Shown here: positions 11,781 through 24,060 of the stretch, piece by piece
How the letters are laid out: each line of letters opens with the position of its first letter
Position numbering within the stretch: position 1 is the stretch's first letter
Assembly: GCF_022201045.2 (NCBI RefSeq)
Contig: NC_068560.1
Coordinates: 35,365,001-35,429,000 of the forward strand
Source: Citrus sinensis
Lineage: Eukaryota > Streptophyta > Magnoliopsida > Sapindales > Rutaceae
Direction of reading: 5' to 3'
DNA: 64,000 nucleotides
Position numbers and translations under genes: made by a program
Notes under the pieces: generated by a model
Databases searched by the model: none
What the model saw: only the letters and a program-made list of their open reading frames with translations
What the model was told of the DNA's origin: nothing

Positions 11781-12326
11781 ATATGTGTCTGCTGAAATAT
11801 TGCACATTTATACTATTGAAATTTTAATTATATATGTGCAAGTAATGTTATATATTGATATTATAAAATATGCATGTCCAACAATATTTTATACATTTAC
11901 ACTATTAAAGTTCTAAATCTATATAAAATTTTATAAATGAAATACTATGTATATGTTTATCCTTTCCAAAAAAAAACTAAAAAGAGATAATCACGTCCAG
12001 TATTTAAGTTTTGATGATAAGAATCTGCAAATTAATTTAGAATAGAAAATATAATCATGTCATTGATCGAGTAAATGGGTCAAGAACTTCAACCATAACT
12101 CAACATGGAAAAAAATTATGTCGACTTAGATTGGACTCATTTAATAATCGTGTTAAATTTGACGACTTATATTCATTTATTCGTGTCGGTTCGTGTATGA
12201 TAATCAAATCGTGTCAAATTTTACAAAACCCTAATTTTTATATAAATTTATTTTATACAAATTGTTGAGGTATGAATTCATTAGTTAGATGAAAATGTAA
12301 AATAATAAAAATAATCATGTGCTTAT
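10571..12326. repeat. Tandem duplication, copy A (contains an insertion)
   Basis: Aligns with 12342-13390 once the insertion at 11538-12234 is removed. Shared blocks include the start (ATATGCGAACCTT), GTGACTGCAGT, AGATTTTATTGTAGTATGAA, the GGTGTATCTCTTAG segment, AACTTGTTCAATGATTTTCA and the end (AAAATAATCATGTGCTTA). No reading frame is conserved, so the unit looks non-coding or is part of an unrecognised repeat. Confidence 0.85.
11538..12234. mobile_element. hAT-like insertion in duplication copy A
   Basis: Flanked by the 8-bp direct repeat TTTTTATA (11530-11537 and 12235-12242). The matching place in copy B (near 13298) is uninterrupted and serves as an empty site. The ends are weak inverted repeats (TTAGAGCTGGTAAAATG at the left; complement of right end TTAGGGTTTTGTAAAA). 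An AT dinucleotide run lies at about 11751-11776. No transposase. Confidence 0.75.
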
Positions 12327-12341
12327 GTGTTCAATTGAATT

Positions 12342-13390
12342 TTGGAATATGCGAACCTTCTATAGTTTTATTTGCAGCATGTTGAAAGTGCTACAATTAT
12401 ACAAGGGCTAATGTGACTGCAGTCGCAATCGCTGGAACCAGATTTTATTGTAGTATGAAATATTGAAATATGTGGGTAACAGAAAGTATATGTGATGCAT
12501 AGTTAGATGAGAAGTTCTAAAATACATCTAGATAATATAATCATAATTTATGTATGATAAGTGTGTCTAATTTTTTTACAATTGTCAATTGTATTTGATT
12601 CTTTGAAATAAATATATATAAGTTTTAATATTATTTATTTGTTGTATGGTTGACATGAAATCTCATAAATATTTTAAAAAATTTCACGAGGGAGATATAT
12701 ATATTTTTATACATTAATTGTTTTCAATATTATTATTACTCTATGGACTTTTATTGGGTTGCTTTAGGTGTATCTCTTAGCTAGAGATATGATTTCTTTT
12801 TTATGCATTAGTTGTTTTCAATATTATTATTACTGTTTGGATTTTTGTTGGGTTGCTTACGGAGTATCTCTTGGATCTTATGTGAAGATTGAGGCAATTA
12901 AATAATGGATTGAAATTTTAAAAAATTCTAGCTAATTTTTTCTTTATTTTAATACCCCAGCTGTCGGCCGATGAATGCTTGAAAGAAAACTTGTTCAATG
13001 ATTTTCATATGTTTTATGAACCAAATCATGCAGCTAGTTAAATTCTTAGTACGTGGTAATCCTTAATAATATTATATATTTACTAATGTATTTTATAAAC
13101 TTTTGGCTATTTTTAGCAACACATTATCCACACGTTTTTTTGCCAAATTATGGCAGTTATTAATTTTGGTGATTGAACCAGCTTATGCTAATGGTTGGTG
13201 TTTGGATCTGATTTGTTTAGTAGTGGTTCAATGCTTGATGATTTTCACCTTCTTTGGGTTCATTGTAATTTGGTAACTTGATTGATCATTGAGTTATAAA
13301 TTTTTATATAAATATATTTTGTAAAACTAATGTGCCATAAATTTATTAGTTAAACAAAAATTTAAAATAATAAAAATAATCATGTGCTTA
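12342..13390. repeat. Tandem duplication, copy B
   Basis: Lies about 15 bp after copy A in the same orientation and lacks the hAT-like insertion. It is diverged from copy A by many substitutions and small indels, so the duplication is not recent. No ORF of note. Confidence 0.85.
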
Positions 13391-16300
13391 AAATGGAACC
13401 AAAAGAAAAGTATTAAAACTATTCACGAATAACAAAGTATAAGCAGCGAGGAGAAAATAGAAATAAGTTTGCTAAGAGAGAAAACTTTGACAAGCTTCTG
13501 TAATCAATTGAAATTTGGAATGAATGCACTATGAAGAAGCAACAATCTTAACTATTCGCAGTGCCGTGTAATTATGTACAATAGCTTAAGACAGAGACTC
13601 GCAAGTTGTCTGTTATTTTTTCCCCTGACAAACTTGATCTGCAAGTCGTCTTTTTTTTTAATGGTGCTGGTGGAACACCATCTTGGACTAACAACTGATC
13701 ATTAAAAGATGCATTCGGGAGGAGGAGCGTTGGCGTGGTTTCTCAGTTTGACACGTATACCATGTATTTATCAGACTTTAAATGTGTGAGTTGACAAAAT
13801 TGAGACAATATCAGCTGCTTTTACTTTTTGACAAGTTGAAAAGACAGAGAGAATGTTAACCGTTTTTACTTTTGACAAGTTGAAAAAATAGAGAGAAGAT
13901 CAACTGTTTTTACATTTGACATTGATTGTCCATGCATTGTGAAAATCGTATTTACTTACAATAATATCCTTATCTAATTTCTCTCAAATCACTTGTAATT
14001 TAATTTGAGGTAGGTTTTGAACCGGCATTCAAGCGCCTTCTCTCTTACTGAAGAAATTACTATCTTTTAACTTGAGGTTTAAAATCTGACATCACGTCAG
14101 TGACATGGATTTGTTCTTGTTTTTGTTTCTGGTTTTTTTTTTTTTTTGGTGCTTTTTGTAGTGGAATTTTTGTTATATAAATCAGATATAGATGAATAAA
14201 TTATGTAAGTGCTTGTAGTGTTTGAAGTCAATTTTAGGTAGAGTGGCATGAACGTGGAGTGCAGGTGCATGGAAATTCGCATACGGACCGCACCTTTCAT
14301 TTGAGTCAATAGAACACTGCAAGAGAAGTTCAGATAGAGCGTCTCTCTGTAATTTGGCTTACCAAAACATGATACATGTTCACGAATAATTTCCGCATTG
14401 GGCCAAAACCAAAGTAAGTGTGTACGTCTCAGTCTGGGAAGGTAGCGATCTGGAACGGTCGTCCCCGTGCTTAAATTTATGAAGTAGATTCAGGTGGCCT
14501 TAATAAAACCTTAGTTAATTATTTGATTCAAGAAGACAAAGCATGTTTTGAGTCAAAATATGGTTGTCCGTTGGAACTATAGCATTTTAATATTACTTTT
14601 CAATAGATTATTATTATTATTATTGGATGGCATTTCTTCAATGCCGTCGTCATTGACGTTGACCGATGTCCCCGCGTGGTTATCACTTTCTATTGGGTAT
14701 TGAAGACCACGATCCTGTACGTTTCAATTGTTTGATTCCTCATCCACCGTGTTCATATCAGAGGTAATTGCAAGTTGGGAAGGTAGTACTCAGGTGAATA
14801 TATATAGTATTTCTCAAGTGAGAACACTCATTTTATTAAAGTGAAAATATTATTAATATATATATATATATTATAAATTATATTTTTTGTTTGTTAGTAT
14901 ATTAAACTTTTTTTTTTTTTTTACTAACATCTTCACTTTACCTCATTAGAAAATGATTACACACACACACATATATATATATACACATGTATATGTATGC
15001 ATACATATATTTTAAGGGTAAATAGTTACTGATCATTTAAAGTTTCACATTGTATTAACTTTAGATTAATAAGTGTATGTGTGCGCACGCACGTACTTTT
15101 GGTAAAATGCAAAACTTTCAATGAATGGTGGATATTCCAAGTTACACAAAGATTACACATATCTTGACCAGCCACAACTACATTTGTTCAATATTGTTAA
15201 TAATAGTGTAAGCAATAGGTATCGTATGTCATTTCATTTTTCAGTCATCTTGATATGTTTGGCTTTCAATGAAATCTATTAGGGATTACAAACAACAACA
15301 GTCCAATATACTTTATTTCCCACATTTTTTTGTTGAGCTTGGTAGTTTGCATTAAAATATATCTAATAATGATACGATTTCATTTGTTGAAACGATTTCA
15401 CGTGTTGTAACTCATATTTATGTTAATTTTATTTTATATCATATAAAAAATGTTATTTTACTCTTAAAAATTTAGATTGAAGTATAAAAGTGACAGCATG
15501 GATCTTTTGAATAATTTTTTTAAATTATAGGGACCACAAATAATTGATCTAAACTCCATGGACTACTAGAGATTTTATCTTTTTTTTAAATTAGTTTGTG
15601 AATATAATATTACACTAGAATAATGAGAATACACTACCAGCTACGGGTCGATATTATTTTTTTAATTACACTACATTATTTTTCATTATAACAAACATCA
15701 CCTTTATTTGAGATGACTCTTTAAATCATTATTTAGGATGTGTAGCATTTCTCTCACAGAATACAATGTTAGCTCTTAAGCTCTAAATATGTGTGGTCAT
15801 TGTTTAATTCTATATTTTATAAAATGATATAAGAAGTACGTAGTTAGGGTAGAATAAATTAAGAATTTTAGATTTTGAGTCAATTTAGTATTTAGTATTT
15901 TATTAGAATTTATCTTATTTTATTAAGTTTATTTGAGTCATATTTGTAAATTTTGGTTTAGTTAGGATTTTAGATAACTTCCCTTACTTGAGAAGGATTA
16001 TGATTAAATTAGCTATTAATATATATAGATTTGTTATTCATAGTTTATTATAACAACTTTAAGCTTTTCATCAATAATATTTTAGATTATTCATTTTTGA
16101 GTTTATTTTCGTCATTAATTCGATGTTTTCTCTCTTTGAGAGTACGTTATCTTTTTTGAGAGTTATTCTTTCTTTCTTCAATTTTAAGAACCTACACTAA
16201 AACGACATCTAATATCGGTTTCGGATTGTGTTATAAAATGATGTTGGTATTTAAAAAATTATTTATTTATAAACAATAGAACCTCAATAAGTTAATATTC

Positions 16301-16963
16301 GATAAATTTATAAGCATGATTAACTAATAGTTTTTATAACTCTCGACATAGGGCCAAAATTGTAAAATAATAATTCAATATATTTATCATTGTAATCGTA
16401 ATAATCTTTAAAAAAAAATTAATTTTCTTGTAGGACCGACTTACTATATAAATTAATAATTACCTAGTTTGAAACCAAATTTACATAATATGTCATGTGG
16501 TTTTTGTAAAATATTTTGTTAGCATTGTTTGCTGCTGCTTAAAATTTATTTAGAATTAAATCTCATCTCCAAAACTCTTTTGTGATACAATTCAATTTGT
16601 ATTGTTGTTTTGCAACAATTGTGAGACTGACTTCATATGTCATCTTTACTATAAAAATAAAAAAATCAACACTCTAAAATAATCTAATTACTACCAAATA
16701 CAACTAATAACTACTATTTAAATTATACATAAAATATACTAAATCAATGTAAACAAATACTATAAACGTGATTATGTTTATCAAAAATAAATTTTTTTAA
16801 TATATATTAATATTTGCTAAATTAATATATTTTATATAATCTTAATACTGTTAATTTATCAAAAATTTACAGTACATATACAATTTTTCACTCTACTCAG
16901 TTATCTTCTTTTTCTTCCCACAATTAATTTTCTTGTAACTTTGTTAATGTTGCATTTGTTTCG
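13391..16963. other. Long AT-rich spacer with short repeats
   Basis: I recognise no gene here. There are two and a half copies of a roughly 45-50 bp repeat around TTTTTGACAAGTTGAAAA (13811-13922), a T-run near 14132-14146, and mixed CA/TA microsatellites near 14950-15010. The ORF at 14097-14309 is low-complexity and unlikely to be real. Confidence 0.5.
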
Positions 16964-16971
16964 TTCCCTAA

Positions 16972-18522
16972 CAGGGACGTAGCCAGGAATTAAATTGATC
17001 TGGGGCATACTAAAAATGTAGTATAATTTTGAAAATTTATATTACAACACATAAAATTGCAATATAATATAAATTGATAATAAATTTTGAAAATTTAGAT
17101 AACAATACATAGAATTGCAACTATAATATAAATTAATAATAAATTTACTTATTACAATTGTTCTAATCAAGAATTCCCCAACGAGATTTCATGCGTTGAA
17201 AATGCTGTAAAATAATTTCATTATCAATACAATCAAATACATCTTTTTCAATGTACACAACCAGATTATCATTCAACCATTCATCTTCCATTCAACTTCG
17301 TAGTCGATTCTTCACATAATTCATAGCTGAAAAAACTCTTTCAATCGTGGTAGTGGCAACTGGTAAAACTAATGCTAATGTAACTAATAAATAGACCAAT
17401 GAAAATACCTTGTGCTTATTAGTCTCAACCATTTTTTGTGCAAGGTCACAAATCCTGTTTAATCCTGAAAACTCAACACTAGACTGCATATCCATTATGT
17501 AAACATCAAGTTAAGTATCTAGTGCCATGAGATCAATTGGAGAAAAATCTTTTAGATAAAATTGAGCAAGGCGCAATAACGTTTCTTTATTGAAAGCTGC
17601 AAATAAATCTTTTGGACATAAACAAGCCAAGCACATAAGTAATTTAGTGTTTACCTCATTAAAACGACTGTTTAACTCTTGAAGTTGCATATCCAAAATA
17701 GTACAAAATAGGTCAATGCGATAATGATGCATATTTGTGATCTCTTGTGCTCTATGCCTTGATCTTCCAGGGGTTAGAAACATATTTTCCATGACAGGAA
17801 CAATAATAAAATGCTTCTCACAAAATGAAGAAACTTGACTAAGCAAAGAATTCCATCCATGTTCCTCATCCTTTGTAGACCTAGTTTGCAAATACTAACT
17901 AATTTCATGGAATTCACAATATCTTGATCTTTCCTTTGTAATGCTTGTGACAAATCATTTGCAAAATCAAGAATATTTTTCATCAAGTATAAAGTAAACA
18001 CAAAATCAAATGTTTGCATGAACTTCAAATTTAAGCTATATAATAAAATTAGCAATTTTAAAATAGAAAAAATAATGAAATAAAAAATTAGAATTAAAAA
18101 ACATCACGCGCATGGTGACGATCAGGGAGCACTGCAAATCGCCTAATCTGCTATGGAGTCCACCCACCACACTTTATTTCATGGAACTATGGAAGAGACG
18201 AGAGAAAGCGGAAAGCTAAGATTTTACTTATTTTAATTAATTTTTTAATGAATTTCATTTGATAAAGGTTCTCTCATTTGTCTTTATTGATTTTTATGAT
18301 ATTATAATAGTTAATCAAATTATTTAGAATTAGACATTTAAGTTAGGGGCAACGTGAAATGTTTTTAAAATTATGTGGGCACTTTCAAAGTTTTAAAATT
18401 TACGTGGGGCATTTTGATAAATAATAAATAAAATATATTTTTTTAAGAAAACCATCAAAAAAAAATTTTGAAAGCCAGCTGGGGCATGTGCCCCACCTGG
18501 TCCTATGCTGGCTCCGCCCCTG
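16972..18522 (-). mobile_element. hAT transposon remnant with transposase fragment
   Basis: Terminal inverted repeats: left CAGGGACGTAGCCAGGAA, right complement CAGGGGCGGAGCCAGCAT. Subterminal CTGGGGCATAC and CCAGGTGGGGCACATG-like blocks are also present. The 8-bp target duplication TTCCCTAA is perfect (16964-16971 and 18523-18530). Only 1.55 kb remains, carrying the 3' part of a minus-strand transposase, so the element is internally deleted and non-autonomous. Confidence 0.9.
17170..18055 (-). pseudogene. Relic hAT transposase, C-terminal part
   Basis: Minus-strand pieces resemble the plant hAT transposases annotated as zinc finger MYM-type or TTF-type. A segment at 17774-18055 contains a FDFVF-like start and SQALQRKDQDIVN. 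The frame then shifts into 17511-17891 (SQVSSFCEKH, HHYRIDLFC, LDMQLQELNSRF). A stop at about 17511 separates the dimerisation-domain piece at 17292-17495, which has LALVLPVATTTIERVFSAM. The tail continues past another stop with a YIEKDVFD motif near 17240. The N-terminal zinc finger and most of the catalytic core are missing. The identification is from the hAT dimerisation signature and motif order. Confidence 0.8.
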
Positions 18523-18530
18523 TTCCCTAA

Positions 18531-19974
18531 TGAATGCAACTTTAATGGTATTTCTCATTAAAAGCCATTAGCCTGATCAGCCGACCACGGACTCATATTA
18601 GCCAAAGCCAATATCTTCTGATTTGTTTTCTTGAAAGCACGTCAAGGTTAAACATTGGCGGCTCAAGTCAGCCATATTTTTGGTTTTTTTTTTTTATTTC
18701 TAAGAAAAAAATTGACAAAGTGGCTAATTGCTGGCAAAAACGTACGAGAAGTTTCACACTATTTTTATCAGCAATTTGTCTTTTTTTTTTTTTTTTTTTT
18801 CTTTCCCTATTCCGAATATGACTGCTCTGAATGACTGAATGAATATGGCCCCCTTCTTGGTGATGGCCAAAGTCAGCCTTCTCTTTATTATTTGAGATCA
18901 ACAAAGTCAACTAAGGCATACTAAGGCCGGAAAGCCTAACTCCAATTAATATCAACAAACCCCTCTTGTTTCTTCTTTTTCTTTAAATTGTAAATTATGA
19001 AAGAGATTTTGTCTTCATTTAAAAAATTAAGACATCATACTATTTTTTTTATTAATTAAAGAGCCACGTTTTTTTTCAGTAACATATTTTTTTTCTAAAA
19101 TAATATTTTATAAACTATAGATTCCTAAGACAATCTATTAGATTGAAATTTCTTAAAAAATAATTTCAACTCAATACTTTTTTCTTTATAATCTTATAAA
19201 AACTCTCTTCCTCTCTTAATTTTTTTACTACTATGATCTACTATTTTTTTTTCTTTGTTTAACTCATTGTTTTTTGTTTAATAAAAAATAAGATTGCTTG
19301 GTAGATCTTAGGAAGCACAGTTACTTGAAAACAACTCCATTAACTCTACGAACACATAGAAATTCAATTTCATTATTCCATAATAAGAACTTCTTTAAGA
19401 ATCGTGAGTATGCATCAACTTAATTTCAGCGACAACACCAGTCATGAATATAAAAGATTTTTTTTGTCTCTTCCCAAACTTCAGCAACGTATGACATTGT
19501 CCCTATTATTTATTGATATTTCTGCCACAATGTATATAAAAATAAGAGTAATGTCAGGCATTCTAATATTTAAGCTATATTTTAAATCCTTATCGATGTA
19601 GTATTTATTCATTGTATGAAAACTAAGTAATTTATAAGTTGTGAAATTTATTATTTAATAAATGAGGGATAAATAATATTAAGATTTTAATTGGGATTGA
19701 AGGTTAGGATTCTTTAAATTATTATAAAAATAAATACGTTGGTGTACCACGAGGGAATTCAATTCTATTTGATAAATGGACAGGGTAGAGTCAAACGTCT
19801 AGTATGAGTAGTTGCAATAGTGGACGGGACGAGTTAATAATTAATTTGATAAATGCATGCCATCAGAATAGCCGTCTCAGTGGTTATTTGAAATAATTAA
19901 TTTTATTGATTGCTTATTCTTTAGATCCGGAAAAGGCAGGGATATTTCAGACATAACACCTTGGCGTAAACAAC
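18531..19974. other. AT-rich upstream region of the decarboxylase gene
   Basis: Contains a T-run of about 21 (18780-18800) and other low-complexity T stretches. No element ends or genes recognised. The last few hundred bases are probably the decarboxylase promoter. Confidence 0.45.
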
Positions 19975-19980
19975 TATAAA
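19975..19980 (+). promoter_or_regulatory. TATA box of the decarboxylase gene
   Basis: Reads CTATAAATG. Its last A is also the A of an upstream in-frame ATG at 19980. A start of transcription about 30 bp downstream would give a 5' UTR of roughly 110 nt before the ATG at 20118. This is an argument that the longer reading frame is not translated from 19980. Confidence 0.6.
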
Positions 19981-20117
19981 TGGAGAAGCTATCTTCCACC
20001 ATTTATACACCAAGCCGAGGAACGGAGGTAATAACAAATAAGCCACCAACTCTTCCTATTCCAACATTCTTAGCCTCCATTTTCTTTCCATTCAATTTTA
20101 ATTTGTTTTCAGCTCAA

Positions 20118-21683
20118 ATGGGCAGCCTCACATCTGACCAACTCGATGGCAATTCAGGTTTAGTCATTAACCCTCTGGACCCAGAGGAATTCAGGAGGCA
20201 AGCCCACATGGTAATTGACTTCATTGCTGATTACTACAAAAATGTCGACAAATACCCGGTTCGAAGCCAAGTTGAACCTGGCTATCTCAGAAAACGCTTG
20301 CCAGAATGCGCCCCGTACAATCCTGAGTCCATGGAAACAATCCTCCAGGATGTACAAGAACACATTGTCCCTGGTGTAACGCACTGGCAAAGCCCCAACT
20401 ACTTCGCTTACTTTCCTTCAAGTGGTAGCATCGCCGGATTTCTCGGTGAAATGCTGAGCTCTGGCTTTAATGTTGTGGGATTCAATTGGATCTCATCGCC
20501 GGCTGCAACTGAGCTTGAGAATATAGTAATGGATTGGCTTGGTCAAATGCTCAAGCTTCCCAAGTCTTTCCTTTTCTCAGGCAATGGCGGTGGAGTTATA
20601 CAGGGAACTACATGTGAGGCCATTCTGTGCACACTAACTGCTGCAAGAGATCGGGTTCTGAATAAAATTGGAAGAGAAAATATATCCAAGCTAGTTGTGT
20701 ATGGATCTGATCAAACTCATTGTGCCCTCCAGAAAGCTGCCCAGATTGTCGGAATCGATCTCAAGAATTTCCGAGCTATTAAGACAACAAAATCGTCATC
20801 CTATGGGCTATCACCAGACTCACTGCTGACACAAATCAACTTGGATGTAGAAGCTGGACTGGTCCCATTATTCCTATGTGCCACAATCGGGACGACTGCA
20901 ATCACTGCAGTTGATCCATTGAAGCCGCTTTGCGACGTAGCAAAACAATTTGGAATATGGGTCCATGTGGATGCAGCATACGCAGGAAGTGCCTGTATTT
21001 GCCCAGAGTTTCAACATTTTATCGATGGAGTTGAAGGTGCGGACTCGTTTAGTCTCAATGCACACAAATGGTTCTTTACAACATTAGATTGTTGTTGCCT
21101 CTGGGTGAAGGATCCAAGCGCACTCGTGAGCTCTCTCTCAACAAATCCTGAGTACTTGAAGAACAAAGCCACGGAGTCCAAACAAGTGGTGGACTATAAA
21201 GATTGGCAAATAACTCTAAGTCGAAGATTTCGTTCATTGAAATTATGGCTTGTGATAAGAAACTATGGGGTGGCAAATCTAAGGCACTTCCTGCGCAGCC
21301 ATGTAAATATGGCCAAGCTTTTTGAGAGGCTTGTGGCCAGTGATAAGAGGTTTGAAATTGTGTTTCCCAGACAATTTTCCGTTGTGTGTTTCAGGGTTTC
21401 TCCATCGGCAGTCATGGATAAACTTAAACCCAAATACGAAAACTGTCATTCTCAACAGCTCTTCACAGAGGAGGAAGCAATAAATGAGTTCAATCGAGAA
21501 TTATTGGAGTCCATAAATGCATCTGGGAAAGCCTACATGACCCACGCCGTTTGTGGAGGAATATATGCCATGCGATTCGCCGTTGGTGCTACGTTGACGG
21601 AGGAACGACACGTGATGGTTGCTTGGACCATGGTGCAAGAGCAATTGGAGGCATTTCTAACCACAAATACACCCTTCAATTAG
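20118..21683 (+). CDS. TYDC: Aromatic amino acid (tyrosine) decarboxylase, PLP-dependent
   Basis: Predicted to decarboxylate aromatic L-amino acids such as tyrosine or DOPA to the amine (tyramine or dopamine), a cytosolic group II PLP enzyme. The gene is intronless, as is usual for plant members, and encodes 521 aa. The start [11 protein letters not shown] is typical of the family. The frame is open back to an ATG at 19980, but that one overlaps a TATA box. Visible motifs (521-aa numbering): the substrate loop [13 protein letters not shown], His201 in GSDQTH (stacks on PLP), Asp285 in [10 protein letters not shown], and PLP-binding Lys317 in SLNAHKWFF. In the mobile catalytic loop, Tyr346 (NPEYLKNK) is the residue found in decarboxylases, whereas aromatic aldehyde synthases have Phe, so decarboxylation is the better prediction. 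Tyrosine versus tryptophan preference is not certain. No lesions seen. Confidence 0.93.
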   Translation: MGSLTSDQLDGNSGLVINPLDPEEFRRQAHMVIDFIADYYKNVDKYPVRSQVEPGYLRKRLPECAPYNPESMETILQDVQEHIVPGVTHWQSPNYFAYFPSSGSIAGFLGEMLSSGFNVVGFNWISSPAATELENIVMDWLGQMLKLPKSFLFSGNGGGVIQGTTCEAILCTLTAARDRVLNKIGRENISKLVVYGSDQTHCALQKAAQIVGIDLKNFRAIKTTKSSSYGLSPDSLLTQINLDVEAGLVPLFLCATIGTTAITAVDPLKPLCDVAKQFGIWVHVDAAYAGSACICPEFQHFIDGVEGADSFSLNAHKWFFTTLDCCCLWVKDPSALVSSLSTNPEYLKNKATESKQVVDYKDWQITLSRRFRSLKLWLVIRNYGVANLRHFLRSHVNMAKLFERLVASDKRFEIVFPRQFSVVCFRVSPSAVMDKLKPKYENCHSQQLFTEEEAINEFNRELLESINASGKAYMTHAVCGGIYAMRFAVGATLTEERHVMVAWTMVQEQLEAFLTTNTPFN

Positions 21684-23084
21684 CATCACAGTTCCCAGCC
21701 GTTTCAAATAACTGCCGATTATTTCATTTGTTCAATTTTGGCGCCTTATGATTCTTTTAAATAATGTGATGCTCCGGCTCCTCCTTTCGCAATCGGACTT
21801 TTTCGTCGCCATGTTGATAATCTTCCAATATTGTATTACTTTAAATAGTTTTCTTTTACCTAATCTTTTTTCGGTTGTATCGTACGGCATGTACTATAAA
21901 AAATTTTCTTTTCTAAATTCCCTTATGATAACATGGTGATTTCATGGAAAAAGCCTTGTTTTTTTAATTAAAAATTTTCTACACCGTCGTGGTTCCCTAA
22001 CAATTTTTTTAAAACATCAATAATGAATAAATATAAAGTTGAAGTTTCAAAAAAGGAGGATAAATTGTAGAATACCTCAAATGTATTACAACCAAGTGAT
22101 GCATACATGACACGTGTAGTTGAATTTAATATAACCACCACTTATATGATGATTTTTCAAAATGAATGCACACATGTCATAATATTATTTATTTGTTATA
22201 TAGTTGACATGGTACCTCATATGTATTCTAGAATTTCTCGGAAGGGAGATACAATACTATTAAATACAATAACAGTAACTTATTTTTATCAATTTAAAAT
22301 TAAATGTCTTTTACATTTATCTAAAAACTGTCTTCAGGAGAAGATCTCAAGAAGCACTCAAGACTTTTTCTGCCTTTAGACATATTTTACTTATAATCAA
22401 TCCAGTTTTATTAAGATTATGCATATACTTTCTTTTTAAAAAAACACAAAATGTATATATATGCACACACGAGCTTCTCATATGGATGTCTAATTGGGCA
22501 TATTTACTATTATATTATATGATGTTTTTGTGTTTTTGTCTAATTAACTATTACACTATATGGTGTAATAGCGAATCCGCAAGAAATTCGCATTTAGTAA
22601 TTTGGACTTGCGAATTTCTAATGAATGTGTGTGCCTGTGTGTAGATGTTGGCAAAAGAAAAAAAAAGTTATGGACTTGCACTGTGATAATATATAAATCT
22701 TTAATACTATTAGAGTGCTGAAACCTAAAAAAAAGTTAATATAAAAGAATTTTATAAAAGTGTTGATTGTAAATTTACATTAAGTAAAGATGAGGACGAC
22801 GGCTCTTGAGAATTTATTGTTTATATTTATACAAAGTATATGCACGTAACAGGGATCTAGGCTGGACGTTCATAAACTCTTACAATTCATGCCTGCATGA
22901 TTTTAATATTTGGCTCACGTTTACTTTCCTTAATTCCTTTAGCTTCAAAAAATAAAATCAAAGTTATAATATAGCAAAGAAAAAGTATGGCCAGCTATTG
23001 GAGCCCAAACTATGGGCGGAACAATGTACAGGCCCCGAGGCCGAAAATATTGTAAGGGAGAAATTAAAAAGAGTGAAGATTACT
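21684..23084. other. Spacer downstream of the decarboxylase gene
   Basis: Contains the 3' UTR and AT-rich DNA. A diverged piece of the 10.6-13.4 kb repeat lies within it at 22080-22270. I see no gene. Confidence 0.45.
22080..22270. repeat. Diverged third copy of part of the 10.6-13.4 kb repeat
   Basis: Shares the ordered blocks GACACGTGTAGTTGAATTTA (compare 10788-10808), AATATTATTTATTTGTT, ATAGTTGACATG with CCTCATA, and AATTTCTCGGAAGGGAGATA with the two tandem copies. It shows that the unit belongs to a dispersed family. Confidence 0.55.
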
Positions 23085-23169
23085 AGCCCCCACCTTCGTT
23101 GCTCTTTCGCTGGTCAGCAAAGGCTGTACAAGTGAAGCCTTTTGCAAGTGGAGAACCACCCACTTTTGT

Positions 23170-24050
23170 GATTGCTTGCTCTTGAAGAGAAAGCTGGTAG
23201 GCCATTGTCTGATCAAATTCAAGTATACAAGTGAAGAGGTTTTTTAATCAATTAGCAATTAAAATATGTAATCTATACAAATGTAAAACTCTTGGTATGC
23301 AACTAATTTATCATTACCAAATTTTGGCAGTCCCTGACCAAAGCCCTGATTGTACAGTTGCACCTGATCGTTCAGAGGAGTATGCCAGGTATGTAGGATC
23401 AGTGAAGTTGAAGAAGCAAAGGCACTTCTGAGTTCTGAGGCTTGTTCCAGTATCGGCAACTACCTCGGTGTACGGCATTATGTTTGCATAGCCTTCAAAT
23501 TTCTTTACCAAGCAAGGAGCAAAAATGAACGGATCTATCACACCAAGCTTTGACATACCCGCAGCTTCTCGTCAAATTAACCTTCATCAACCTTACCATT
23601 GTTCTTACCGTTCCCATCTACGACCGTGTTTTCATGTCTACAGCAAGATCCTTCACCGGAAAACCTGCTGGAATAATGATGCTTCAGAGAATTGGAACCA
23701 GGTTGTTTTAATCTGTCATAGTGATGGTCGCTGCAGCTTTAGTTGATATGAAGAGGCTTAAAACAGCTAAAGAATATATGGAGTTGTTGATACACCCAGT
23801 GTAACAATTCCAATGAGAGTGTGTGGTGGTTGATTCCTCAGTATGCCTTGTGGGGTGTTTTTGAAGCATTCGCCATGGTTCGTCTTCAGGAACTTTATAC
23901 AATCAGATTCCAACTGAACTAAGGAGCATTGATCTTTCATTCCACTTCAGAGTATTTTTTAAAAATCTTAACAAATTAATTGGCTTCTTGCTGTGGGATT
24001 ATTTGCGTTGCCTACTTGCATTTTGCAAAATCATACATTTGTAACAGGCC
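23170..24050 (+). pseudogene. NPF transporter pseudogene 2 (C-terminal part)
   Basis: A fragment equivalent to the end of NPF exon 3 (EEKAGRPLSDQ, 23174-23212), followed by exon 4. Exon 4 begins with a FLNKAL-equivalent at about 23330 and includes SEEYAR, VKLKKQRHF in a shifted frame (compare EVEEAKAL), TKQGAKMNGSITPSFDIPAA, a YDRVF-like region, and an end with LHFAKSYI. There are frameshifts and stops throughout. The first two exons are missing. The order and orientation match pseudogene 1. The conserved VPTELRS region survives only in a disrupted form. Confidence 0.75.
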
Positions 24051-24060
24051 AAGTGCAATG

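Noticed and set aside
11568-11795. ORF ending in a YIYIYIYI run
   Set aside because: Reads through an AT microsatellite in an inserted element.
19980-20117. 46-codon N-terminal extension of the decarboxylase
   Set aside because: The first ATG lies in a TATA box and the family start is at 20118. Kept only as an alternative.
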